Position numbers and translations under genes: made by a program. A stretch of DNA of 6,480 nucleotides. Source: Candidatus Parvarchaeota archaeon. Lineage in GTDB: Archaea > Nanobdellota > Nanobdellia > Parvarchaeales > Parvarchaeaceae. Where the stretch lies: the NCBI GenBank assembly GCA_023380435.1, contig JAMCRB010000016.1, positions 1 through 6,480 on the forward strand, written 5' to 3'. A model generated the notes under the pieces. The model ran no database searches, was not told the origin of the DNA, and saw only the letters and a program-made list of their open reading frames with translations. This document shows positions 1-5,322 of the stretch, piece after piece. Positions within the stretch are counted from its first letter, which is position 1; each line of letters begins with the position of its first letter.

Positions 1-927
1 AGCGACTGTGTCTGCTTTTGTGACTCCACCGAATATATTTATAAAAAGTACCTTTGGCTTCTCTTCGTTTACTAATTCGATAGCTTCTGCTACTTTAGAG
101 GGGTCGTCTGTTCCACCAAGGTCTAAGAAATTTCCTGCATGTCCTCCATTAATATTTATTTGGTCTATTGTCGCCATCGTTAGTCCGGCGCCATTCGCAA
201 TTAAGCCAATGTTCCCTTCGAGTCTTACAAATGAAATTCCTTTTTTGATGGCTTCTATTTCGATACTATCTGAAGATTCCTCAGATTTTTCATAATTATG
301 TCTGAAGAGTGCATCGTCTTCTATGACAATTTTAGAATCTAATGCGGTTAAGACGCCATCTTCAGATACTAGCGGGTTTATCTCGACAAGCTCTGCGTCC
401 TCCTTACTGTAAAGTTCCCACATCGACTTCAAAAGCGTCCCTAGTTCATTCTCCATTTTATTTAGCGTTATAAATTCTGCAGCTGCCCTCACAACATAAT
501 CAGGTACCCCAATAAATTTATTTATCGGAAAAACACTTATATTCTCTTTTGGTACTTTCTCTATATCAACCCCCCCATTTTTTGAAACTATAATAACCGG
601 CGCCCGTCTGCTCCTATCAAGAGCGATACTGATGTAAAACTCCACAGAATGGGGTATCTTTTGTTCAATCAGAAAAGCCGATGGTTTAAACCCATTGAAA
701 TCAATATTTTTAAGTTTTTGCAGCGCAGCTTTTGCCTCTCTCTTATTGTGAACTTCTATAACCCCACCAGACTGATTTCTATGTCCAGTGGGCACCTGAG
801 CTTTAAGCATAAAATCGCCATGTAGTGGTTTTAAATGAGAGACATCCTTTGCAATAAACCCATGCGGGATATTTATGCCATATTTTTTGAACAATTCTTT
901 GCCTTGATATTCCAATAAATTGACCAT
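1..927 (-). CDS. sucC: Succinyl-CoA synthetase (ADP-forming) beta subunit, C-terminus cut by window edge
   Basis: The reverse strand reads open from an ATG at 927 to the left edge: 309 residues of a protein usually near 380-390, so roughly the last 70-80 are missing. This is the ATP-grasp subunit of succinyl-CoA synthetase, which couples succinyl-CoA cleavage to ADP or GDP phosphorylation in the TCA cycle, in the cytoplasm with SucD. Visible family marks are the N-terminal LLEYQGKELFKKYGI (4-18), a glycine-rich loop around 47-55, VEINPL with Asn184 and LDSK with Asp198 (the Mg-nucleotide ligands of the family), GNIGLIANGAGL (238-249), GGHAGNFLDLGG (261-272) and NIFGGVTKAD (297-306). The glycine-rich loop is unusual: GHRNQSGG where GGRGKAGG is common. 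A TATA box sits about 25 bp before the ATG, and a weak GGAG lies 10 nt before it, so leaderless and SD-led starts are both possible. sucD would be expected just beyond the left edge. Family call is firm; the alternative, a malate-CoA ligase-type paralogue, cannot be excluded. Confidence 0.93.
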   Translation of the reverse strand, partial: MVNLLEYQGKELFKKYGINIPHGFIAKDVSHLKPLHGDFMLKAQVPTGHRNQSGGVIEVHNKREAKAALQKLKNIDFNGFKPSAFLIEQKIPHSVEFYISIALDRSRRAPVIIVSKNGGVDIEKVPKENISVFPINKFIGVPDYVVRAAAEFITLNKMENELGTLLKSMWELYSKEDAELVEINPLVSEDGVLTALDSKIVIEDDALFRHNYEKSEESSDSIEIEAIKKGISFVRLEGNIGLIANGAGLTMATIDQININGGHAGNFLDLGGTDDPSKVAEAIELVNEEKPKVLFINIFGGVTKADTVA

Positions 928-944
928 AGTATTGTTACTCCATA

Positions 945-957
945 GTTTTATAAAAGC
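945..957 (-). promoter_or_regulatory. Putative TATA box for sucC
   Basis: On the minus strand this reads GCTTTTATAAAAC, with the palindromic core TTTTATAAAA centred about 24-25 bp before the sucC ATG. Archaeal TATA boxes sit about 26 bp before the transcription start, so the start would fall at or beside the ATG. A GGAG at 938-941 (minus) argues that a short leader could exist instead. Confidence 0.55.
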
Positions 958-988
958 ATTACCCACCAAGAGATTATCTTATAATTGA

Positions 989-1297
989 TTATTTTTTCTT
1001 TAAAGCAACTGCTAAGAAGCCCGTACCGTACTTGTTTTTTAAGTGCAAGTCAAAAAAAGCACCCATCCCGACCAAAACCACTGCCGTTAAGAAATCAACC
1101 GCATAGATATATGGTATTGTCCCAGTAAATACCGGCATAATCGGTTTTGACACCTGAATTTGCATATTTGACAAGTATGCTATACCGATGACTAAGTTCA
1201 TAATTGCAAGCACTAAAAACAAAACTATTAGCCAAGACATTAGTTTCGCTTTTCTGTCTATTTTTGGCTTACTCCCCCTTTTTGAGCCTTTCTTCAT
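989..1297 (-). CDS. Small two-helix membrane protein of unknown function
   Basis: I do not recognise this 102-residue protein. What is visible: a strongly basic, Gly/Ser-containing N-terminus (residues 1-19, about nine Lys/Arg), a hydrophobic helix at about 20-43, a short loop at 44-61 containing Pro and Gly, a second hydrophobic helix at about 62-83, and a short tail ending in three lysines. By the positive-inside rule both ends should be cytoplasmic, with only the loop exposed outside. There is no cleavable signal peptide, cysteine motif or catalytic signature. It reads in the same direction as sucC, 61 bp upstream of it, but sucC appears to have its own TATA box, so co-transcription is uncertain. 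A putative TATA element about 25 bp before the ATG and no Shine-Dalgarno suggest a leaderless message. Clean membrane topology and a promoter at the right distance make it a credible gene. Confidence 0.75.
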   Translation of the reverse strand: MKKGSKRGSKPKIDRKAKLMSWLIVLFLVLAIMNLVIGIAYLSNMQIQVSKPIMPVFTGTIPYIYAVDFLTAVVLVGMGAFFDLHLKNKYGTGFLAVALKKK

Positions 1298-1318
1298 TCT
1301 ATTATAAATTAGTCAATG

Positions 1319-1326
1319 AATTAAAG
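1319..1326 (-). promoter_or_regulatory. Putative TATA box for the 102-residue membrane protein
   Basis: The minus strand reads CTTTAATT, centred about 25 bp before the ATG at 1297, inside AAAGCTTTAATTC. No GGAGG-like site lies between it and the start, which fits a leaderless transcript. A second AT-rich stretch (AATTTATAATAG at 1300-1311, minus) is too close to the ATG to act as the TATA box for this start. Confidence 0.45.
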
Positions 1327-1350
1327 CTTTTTTTATTCACTGTAATGTCA

Positions 1351-1374
1351 TCTGCCTAGAGCATGCAGGTCAGA
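1351..1374. other. Small imperfect inverted repeat in the divergent intergenic region
   Basis: TCTGCCT at 1351-1357 can pair with AGG-T-CAGA at 1367-1374, giving seven base pairs with one bulged T (1370) and a nine-base loop. It lies in the middle of the 161-bp region between the membrane-protein gene and deoxyhypusine synthase and is more GC-rich than its AT-rich surroundings. It is upstream of both predicted transcription starts, so it is more likely a DNA site than a leader structure. It could be chance. Confidence 0.25.
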
Positions 1375-1405
1375 ACGGCTTAAAGTGCGTTATATATTAA
1401 ATTTG

Positions 1406-1417
1406 TAGTAATTACTA
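1406..1417. promoter_or_regulatory. Perfect 12-bp palindrome TAGTAATTACTA, candidate operator
   Basis: TAGTAATTACTA is identical to its reverse complement. It ends 9 bp before the CCTATTTAAAG element (1427-1437) of the deoxyhypusine synthase promoter, a usual place for a dimeric activator or repressor site in archaea. Nothing identifies a cognate regulator, and AT-rich palindromes also arise by chance. Confidence 0.35.
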
Positions 1418-1423
1418 ACTATT

Positions 1424-1437
1424 AAACCTATTTAAAG
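1424..1437 (+). promoter_or_regulatory. BRE/TATA promoter element of deoxyhypusine synthase
   Basis: AAACCTATTTAAAG contains TATTTAAAG centred at about 1433, 26 bp before the ATG at 1459, with a purine-rich BRE-like stretch just before it. No Shine-Dalgarno precedes the ATG (the bases before it are AATTAAAGATATAA). Together these predict a transcription start at the ATG and a leaderless mRNA that continues into the SSB gene. Confidence 0.65.
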
Positions 1438-1458
1438 AATTCGAAATTAAAGATATAA

Positions 1459-2394
1459 ATGCTAGGGAAAATTGTAGAGGACATACACATTGAGAAGGGC
1501 GAGACTGTATCAGACCTAGTAACTCAATTTGGGAATGCTGGTGGCTTTACCGCAAAGAAATTTTCACAAGCTGCCACTATATTTAAAAACATGCAGAACG
1601 ACAGAGAATGTCTAAGATTTTTCTCATTCACAGCAGACATCATTTCCACAGGCGTGCGTGGAGTAATAAAGGATATGGTTAAAAACAAGATGTTTGATGT
1701 TTTAATAACGACATGCGGCACTCTTGATCATGATTTAGCGAGAGTATGGAAGGATTACTACTCAGGAACTGAAATATCCGACGATGCAAAGCTAAAGGAA
1801 GAAGGGATAAATCGCCTTTATAATATCTTTATCCCAAATGATAGTTACGGCTACATCCTCGAGGAAAAGCTCATCCCTATATTTAAGAGGGCCGCTGAGA
1901 GCAAAAAAGAGTATTCAACAAGCGAAATCATAGCATTTGTCGGCGAAAGCATCGCTAATGAGAAAAAAGCAGAGGATTCGATAGTCTACTGGGCTTGGAA
2001 GAATGGTATACCGATAATTGTCCCTGGGATAACAGATGGAAGCTTTGGTTCTCAATTGTGGATGTACTCTCAAAAAGACAAGGATTTTAGGATAAACGTT
2101 ATCTCGGATGAGGACTTACTCGCAGAGAAAGTGTTTAAAGCCAAGAAAAGCGGGGCTTTGATGCTTGGAGGAGGAATATCAAAACACCACACAATTTGGT
2201 GGAACCAGTTTAAGAGCGGCTTAGATTATGCTATTTATATGACTACTGCTGTAGACTGGGATGGTAGTCTTTCCGGTGCGAAGCTGGAAGAAGCAGTCTC
2301 ATGGGGCAAAGTAAAGCCAAAAGCCGAGCAAGTTACGGTCGAGGGGGACGTTACAGTCCTGCTGCCGATGCTTTTAGCATCGTACATAGGATAA
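1459..2394 (+). CDS. dys: Deoxyhypusine synthase
   Basis: This 311-residue cytoplasmic enzyme carries out the NAD-dependent transfer of an aminobutyl group to one lysine of translation factor aIF5A. Length is normal for archaeal members. Motifs in order: GVRGVI (65-70); the NAD-binding stretch TTCGTLDHDLARVW (84-97); INRLYNIFIPNDSYG (117-131); VPGITDGSFGSQLW (188-201); GGGISKHH (237-244); DGSLSG (268-273); and EEAVSWGKV (277-285), whose Glu278, Trp282 and Lys284 match human Glu323, Trp327 and the catalytic Lys329. His243 matches human His288. Two acidic residues reported to bind spermidine in the human enzyme (Asp243, Asp316) align with Ser198 and Leu271. As I recall this is usual in archaea, and some archaea use an agmatine-based route to deoxyhypusine. 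It is the first gene of a two-gene operon with the SSB, from a leaderless-type promoter. The family call is very firm; the exact polyamine donor is unknown. Confidence 0.96.
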   Translation: MLGKIVEDIHIEKGETVSDLVTQFGNAGGFTAKKFSQAATIFKNMQNDRECLRFFSFTADIISTGVRGVIKDMVKNKMFDVLITTCGTLDHDLARVWKDYYSGTEISDDAKLKEEGINRLYNIFIPNDSYGYILEEKLIPIFKRAAESKKEYSTSEIIAFVGESIANEKKAEDSIVYWAWKNGIPIIVPGITDGSFGSQLWMYSQKDKDFRINVISDEDLLAEKVFKAKKSGALMLGGGISKHHTIWWNQFKSGLDYAIYMTTAVDWDGSLSGAKLEEAVSWGKVKPKAEQVTVEGDVTVLLPMLLASYIG

Positions 2395-2398
2395 AATT

Positions 2399-2405
2399 AG
2401 GAGGT
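2399..2405 (+). promoter_or_regulatory. Strong Shine-Dalgarno for the SSB gene
   Basis: AGGAGGT, seven bases before the ATG at 2413, lies in the 18-nt gap after the deoxyhypusine synthase stop. It fixes the SSB start and contrasts with the SD-less start of the upstream gene, as expected for an internal operon gene in an archaeon that uses leaderless messages. Confidence 0.85.
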
Positions 2406-2412
2406 AAAGTAT

Positions 2413-2703
2413 ATGAAAATAAATGAAATAAAAGATGGGATGAACGATGTAAGTGTTTCGGGAGAGATTACCGAAATATCCGAATCGAGGGAGGTTATAA
2501 CGAAATTTGGCACTAGCACGGTGGCTACTGCAAAGTTAAAGGATGATACTGGTGAGATACTGCTTTCCTTATGGGGTAGACAAATAGATATGGTCCATGT
2601 TGGGGATAAGATTGAGATAACGGGAGGTTATACAAAATCCTTCAAAGACCAAGTTCAAATAAATATAGGCAAGAATGGTTCTCTGAAAAAAGTAGAGGCT
2701 TAA
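2413..2703 (+). CDS. Single OB-fold ssDNA-binding protein (archaeal SSB/RPA-like)
   Basis: This 96-residue protein is almost entirely one OB fold. SVSGEITEI (14-22) is the first strand, VATAKLKDDTGEILLSLWG (37-55) carries the hallmark L-x-D-x-T-G-x-I-x-L-x-x-W of archaeal SSB/RPA OB folds, and VGDKIEITGGYTKSF (63-77) gives the later strands. It probably coats single-stranded DNA during replication or repair; a nucleic-acid role other than ssDNA binding is possible. There is no zinc motif and no flexible acidic C-terminal tail, which full-length crenarchaeal SSB (about 148 residues) has, so it is a minimal version. The start is fixed by a strong AGGAGGT site. It follows deoxyhypusine synthase in the same operon. 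Its stop codon overlaps the stop codon of the convergent RPA-like gene, which has the same OB motif, so the window carries two related ssDNA-binding proteins facing each other. Confidence 0.85.
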   Translation: MKINEIKDGMNDVSVSGEITEISESREVITKFGTSTVATAKLKDDTGEILLSLWGRQIDMVHVGDKIEITGGYTKSFKDQVQINIGKNGSLKKVEA

Positions 2704-3611
2704 ATTTTGTCCATATTGTAGGTAAGCGGCTTTATATCGCGTGCGGTCAGAGAGAAAACATCATTGAATTTTCTCGCGGTTGCCGCTATCTCCACCTGAT
2801 ATAATCCAAATGACAAATCATTTAGCTTTTCCTCAATAGTATTGCTTTTTGACAAACTCAAAAGCTTTTCTGCGGTCTTGTCGAAAAAAGAAATTTTCAT
2901 GCTAGAGACCCCGTCATCTATTATCCCTGTTATAAGAAGCGTCTTTGAAAGGAATTTGTCACCGTGTACATCACACGTAACATTGACTTTTTTGTTGCAT
3001 TCAGTGCATCTGACTAGATAAATGTCATTGGTAAAAAGCCTTGCTATAAACCCCTTTAAATGGTATATTTTGTTTTCTTCAGTAATATCTTTTATCTTAT
3101 CATACTTTATATTTTCCTGCCGATTTGAGGATTTGTTTGTTACAGAAATGGCAGTTCCGCTCCCGACATGCAACTCCAGCGAGCCGGTGAGTTTGTTCTT
3201 TTTTGAGTATGCATTTGCTATCGACACTTCATCACCTTCAGATACACCAGAATTTATATAGTCTATAACCTTTTCATCCCACACCACTAAATTAATATTC
3301 CCAGTTTCATCCTCTAAATTCAAATTCATAACTCTACCTTCGCGGCCCTTTATTTTAATGGCTCTCGGCTCAAATTTTCTTTTTACTCTGCCCGACACAT
3401 TTATGTGACTTGATTCCTCGGTTATCTCATTTATCTTGAAATTCCTTTTTATCGGCGTTATACCATTCTGAGTCGCTATCATTCTTATTGCGGCTTCTCT
3501 ATTTAGAGATGGAAATTGGTTTTGCTTCTCTTTTATCATTGTGTCTATCTTATCATCGCTTAGCCCTTTTTTCTCTTTTAATTCTCCAATCAGCCAGTCT
3601 TCTACGCTCAT
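2700..3611 (-). CDS. Replication protein A-like ssDNA-binding protein with zinc motif
   Basis: This 303-residue protein resembles archaeal RPA. Domains in order: a helical N-terminal segment (about 1-52) of the kind that precedes OB folds in euryarchaeal RPAs; an OB fold at about 58-157 with the signature LEDETGNINLVVW (99-111) and EGDEVSIANAYSK (125-137); a charged linker at about 158-170; and a second module at about 171-292 containing a zinc-finger-like insert with Cys202, Cys205, Cys213 and His216 (CxxC-x7-CxxH). Archaeal RPAs bind and protect ssDNA during replication, repair and recombination. It is somewhat shorter than the Pyrococcus large subunit (about 360). It is the second gene of an operon with the sugar phosphomutase: its ATG overlaps the upstream TGA as ATGA, and a strong Shine-Dalgarno lies inside the upstream gene. 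Its stop overlaps the convergent SSB stop. The RPA call is firm; whether it acts alone or in a multi-subunit complex cannot be seen. Confidence 0.88.
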   Translation of the reverse strand: MSVEDWLIGELKEKKGLSDDKIDTMIKEKQNQFPSLNREAAIRMIATQNGITPIKRNFKINEITEESSHINVSGRVKRKFEPRAIKIKGREGRVMNLNLEDETGNINLVVWDEKVIDYINSGVSEGDEVSIANAYSKKNKLTGSLELHVGSGTAISVTNKSSNRQENIKYDKIKDITEENKIYHLKGFIARLFTNDIYLVRCTECNKKVNVTCDVHGDKFLSKTLLITGIIDDGVSSMKISFFDKTAEKLLSLSKSNTIEEKLNDLSFGLYQVEIAATARKFNDVFSLTARDIKPLTYNMDKI

Positions 3612-4882
3612 TTAATAACCTCCTCCATTATTTTTTTTAAATATTTAGCAGTACTCTCTGTCTTTGATTCATAGTTACCGCGGATTAATGGTTCCGTGTT
3701 CGATTTTCTGAATAGTATGAATCCGTCTTTAATTTGTGTTTTTACACCATCAATGTAAATCCCTTTCCCATATTGAATCATTTTCCTCTTTATATTTTTT
3801 ATTTTCATATCTGCTTGTCTGTTGGTTTTAATTTTAACAGCAGTTTCACCATGATACGATTTTGGAAATTCTGAAGCGAGCTGGCTGAATTTTTTATTTG
3901 ATTTTTTGATTATTCCTGCCATTAAGACTGCGGCAAGGAGTCCGTCAGAAAAAGGATAATATTTATTAAAGTAAAAGTGGGATGATGTCTCGACCCCGAA
4001 ATCATACTTCTTATTTCTGAGTGCGCTTTCCACATGTGGTCGTCCGACTTTTATGTATTTAACTTTAGCGTAATTCTCTAATAACATTGAGCATCCGACA
4101 GTTGCAGCCACACTACGAAAATGAAGGTTCTTTATAAAGATCATTGCGGAGGTCATAGGGTCAACTACCTCCCCTTTCTCATCAACAAAAAGAACGCGGT
4201 CCCCATCCGCATCAAGTTGTATCCCCACGTCAAGATTTTTTGATTTAACAAATCTTTGCAAGTTTTTGGCGTTTTTAGCGCTAGGTTCAGGCGTTTTTCC
4301 ATAGAAATCACTTGACATTTCTTGATGGAGGTTGTAAGTTTTTGCGCCGAGAGACTCAAAAAGCCTTTTGGCTATATAAGTTGTCGACCCTCCCATGCTG
4401 TCTATACCTATCTTTAGATTTAGTTTACCTACCCCCTTGGAGATGTAGTCAATATACCTACCAGAGTAGTCATAATCTACTACGTGCCCCCGCGTCTTTG
4501 CAGGTTTTTCAGACATTTTACTTTTTATCTTATCAGGAGTGACAGACATACCAGTTCCGTCCTTGAACATCAGTATTCCAGTATACTCTGCAGGGTTGTG
4601 AGAAGCAGTTACGCAAACTCCATATGACTTTTCTATAAACGATGCGAAAGCCGAAACCGTTATCGGGTAAAGACCGCTGTTGTATACTACAACTCCTCCA
4701 TCCAATAACCCGTTAATGAAACTGTCCTTTATTTTTAAGCTACCTACTCTATTATCATAGCTTAGGAAAATCTTTTCTCTTTTTGCGACAACCGCAACTG
4801 CAAGACCTATCTTTTTAGCCTTTTTTTCGTCTATTTCTTTAGGGTAGATACCTCTTATATCGTATTCTCTGAATATGTCCAT
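3608..4882 (-). CDS. Phosphomannomutase/phosphoglucomutase family alpha-D-phosphohexomutase
   Basis: This cytoplasmic enzyme of 424 residues moves phosphate between C6 and C1 of a hexose, usually mannose or glucose, supplying sugar-1-phosphates for glycan and lipid precursors. The four-domain family layout is complete: N-terminal FREYDIRGIYP (4-14); phosphoserine loop TASHNP (92-97) with Ser94 and His95; metal-binding loop DADGDR (224-229); sugar-binding loop GVETSSHFYF (296-305); and the phosphate-binding loop FRKSNTEPLIRG (391-402). The sugar loop has Ser301 where most members have Gly (GGExSGH), and a Val where the second Gly usually sits. At 424 residues it is slightly shorter than the common 450-460. 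ManB-type phosphomannomutase is the best guess, but substrate (mannose, glucose or glucosamine) cannot be decided from sequence; GlmM-type is less likely given SNTEP rather than SGTEP. It heads an operon with the RPA-like gene. A TATA element about 28 bp before the ATG and no Shine-Dalgarno suggest a leaderless mRNA. Confidence 0.93.
   Translation of the reverse strand: MDIFREYDIRGIYPKEIDEKKAKKIGLAVAVVAKREKIFLSYDNRVGSLKIKDSFINGLLDGGVVVYNSGLYPITVSAFASFIEKSYGVCVTASHNPAEYTGILMFKDGTGMSVTPDKIKSKMSEKPAKTRGHVVDYDYSGRYIDYISKGVGKLNLKIGIDSMGGSTTYIAKRLFESLGAKTYNLHQEMSSDFYGKTPEPSAKNAKNLQRFVKSKNLDVGIQLDADGDRVLFVDEKGEVVDPMTSAMIFIKNLHFRSVAATVGCSMLLENYAKVKYIKVGRPHVESALRNKKYDFGVETSSHFYFNKYYPFSDGLLAAVLMAGIIKKSNKKFSQLASEFPKSYHGETAVKIKTNRQADMKIKNIKRKMIQYGKGIYIDGVKTQIKDGFILFRKSNTEPLIRGNYESKTESTAKYLKKIMEEVIK
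3618..3626 (-). promoter_or_regulatory. Strong Shine-Dalgarno for the RPA-like gene, inside the upstream coding region
   Basis: The minus strand reads GGAGGAGGT, ending six bases before the RPA ATG (3611). The same bases encode the residues E-E-V near the C-terminus of the sugar phosphomutase, so ribosomes finishing that gene meet a strong start site at the ATGA overlap. This supports translational coupling and fixes the RPA start. Confidence 0.85.
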
Positions 4883-4904
4883 ACATTATTGATAATTATT
4901 TAGT

Positions 4905-4914
4905 CCTATTTAAC
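4905..4914 (-). promoter_or_regulatory. Putative TATA box of the sugar phosphomutase-RPA operon
   Basis: The minus strand reads GTTAAATAGG, with TTAAATA centred about 28 bp before the ATG at 4882. No GGAGG-like site lies between. Predicted transcription start is at or within a few bases of the ATG. Confidence 0.5.
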
Positions 4915-4968
4915 TCTTGCCCGTAGCCAATAAATAATCGGCAAAAATTTAACTGCACCTCGTCGTTA

Positions 4969-4979
4969 AGTATAAATTC
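4969..4979 (+). promoter_or_regulatory. Putative TATA box of the DUF5752-like gene
   Basis: AGTATAAATTC, centred about 33 bp before the ATG at 5007, predicts a start near 4999-5001 and a leader of only 6-8 nt. The second AT-rich match, CTTTAAATT at 4988-4996, would place the start inside the coding region and is less likely. Confidence 0.45.
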
Positions 4980-5006
4980 ACATAAAGCTTTAAATTATTT
5001 AGTATT

Positions 5007-5318
5007 ATGGACACAAGAAATGTGAAAGTACCGACTTATACCAAACCTACAGCAACCAGCCAAAATTCTGCACCCACTGGCAAAGAATTTGTATTTAGGA
5101 CACCAGATGGTAAAGAAGTAGGCAGAGCGAAAGATATTGCGGAATTCAAGGCAAAGGTAAATAGCGTTCCTTTAGCTTCATTAGAGTTCCACTCGTCCGG
5201 TAGACATTTTTCCCCGTGGTTTAGGATGATCGGCAGAAACGACTTAGCATCCGAGTTTGATAAACTCAATGCAAAAGGCGAAGCACTCAGAAGCTGGGTT
5301 CTGAAGATACTTAGCTGA
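5007..5318 (+). CDS. Small DUF5752-like protein of unknown function
   Basis: This 103-residue protein has a polar, Thr/Pro/Ser-rich N-terminus (about 1-25) followed by one compact domain at about 26-103. Visible pattern: KEFVFRTPDGKEVGRAKDI (26-44), then EF..KVNSVPLASLEFHSSG, HFSPWFR (67-73) and a helical LASEF...KGEALRSWVLKIL end. The order 'F-x-F-x-DG, EF, S-x-x-FH, HF-x-x-W, LA' recalls the DUF5752 family seen in archaea and some bacteria, from memory and without a search. No enzymatic motif, membrane segment or cysteine is present, so it is a soluble cytoplasmic protein of unknown role. The start is the only sensible one: an in-frame stop lies at 4983 and the next Met is residue 74. It stands alone, divergent from the sugar phosphomutase and convergent with mrp with a 4-nt gap (TTTT). 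Confidence 0.72.
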   Translation: MDTRNVKVPTYTKPTATSQNSAPTGKEFVFRTPDGKEVGRAKDIAEFKAKVNSVPLASLEFHSSGRHFSPWFRMIGRNDLASEFDKLNAKGEALRSWVLKILS

Positions 5319-5322
5319 TTTT

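Larger units (their letters stand above)
4894..5003. repeat. Pair of 11-bp direct repeats (AATTATTTAGT) in the divergent intergenic region
   Basis: AATTATTTAGT occurs at 4894-4904 and again at 4993-5003, near the start codons of the two divergent genes (11 bp from the phosphomutase ATG and 3 bp from the 5007 ATG). The rest of the 124-bp intergenic region holds the two promoters and a 10-bp palindrome, TAAAGCTTTA (4983-4992). The repeat may be chance in AT-rich DNA. Confidence 0.35.

Noticed and set aside
8..295. Plus-strand 95-codon open frame
   Set aside because: It lies antisense to sucC, whose protein motifs are clear; its translation has no recognisable family pattern.
1298..1458. Possible tRNA or box C/D RNA in the divergent intergenic region
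   Set aside because: No cloverleaf, T-loop sequence or paired C and D boxes could be found by eye.
3022..3261. Plus-strand 79-codon open frame within the RPA-like gene
   Set aside because: It is antisense to the zinc-motif and OB regions of the RPA-like gene and has no family features.
1427..4913. Identical CCTATTTAA in the deoxyhypusine synthase promoter (1427-1435) and the phosphomutase promoter (4905-4913)
   Set aside because: The two copies have opposite orientation relative to their genes and simply overlap TATA elements, so a shared regulatory site is not supported.
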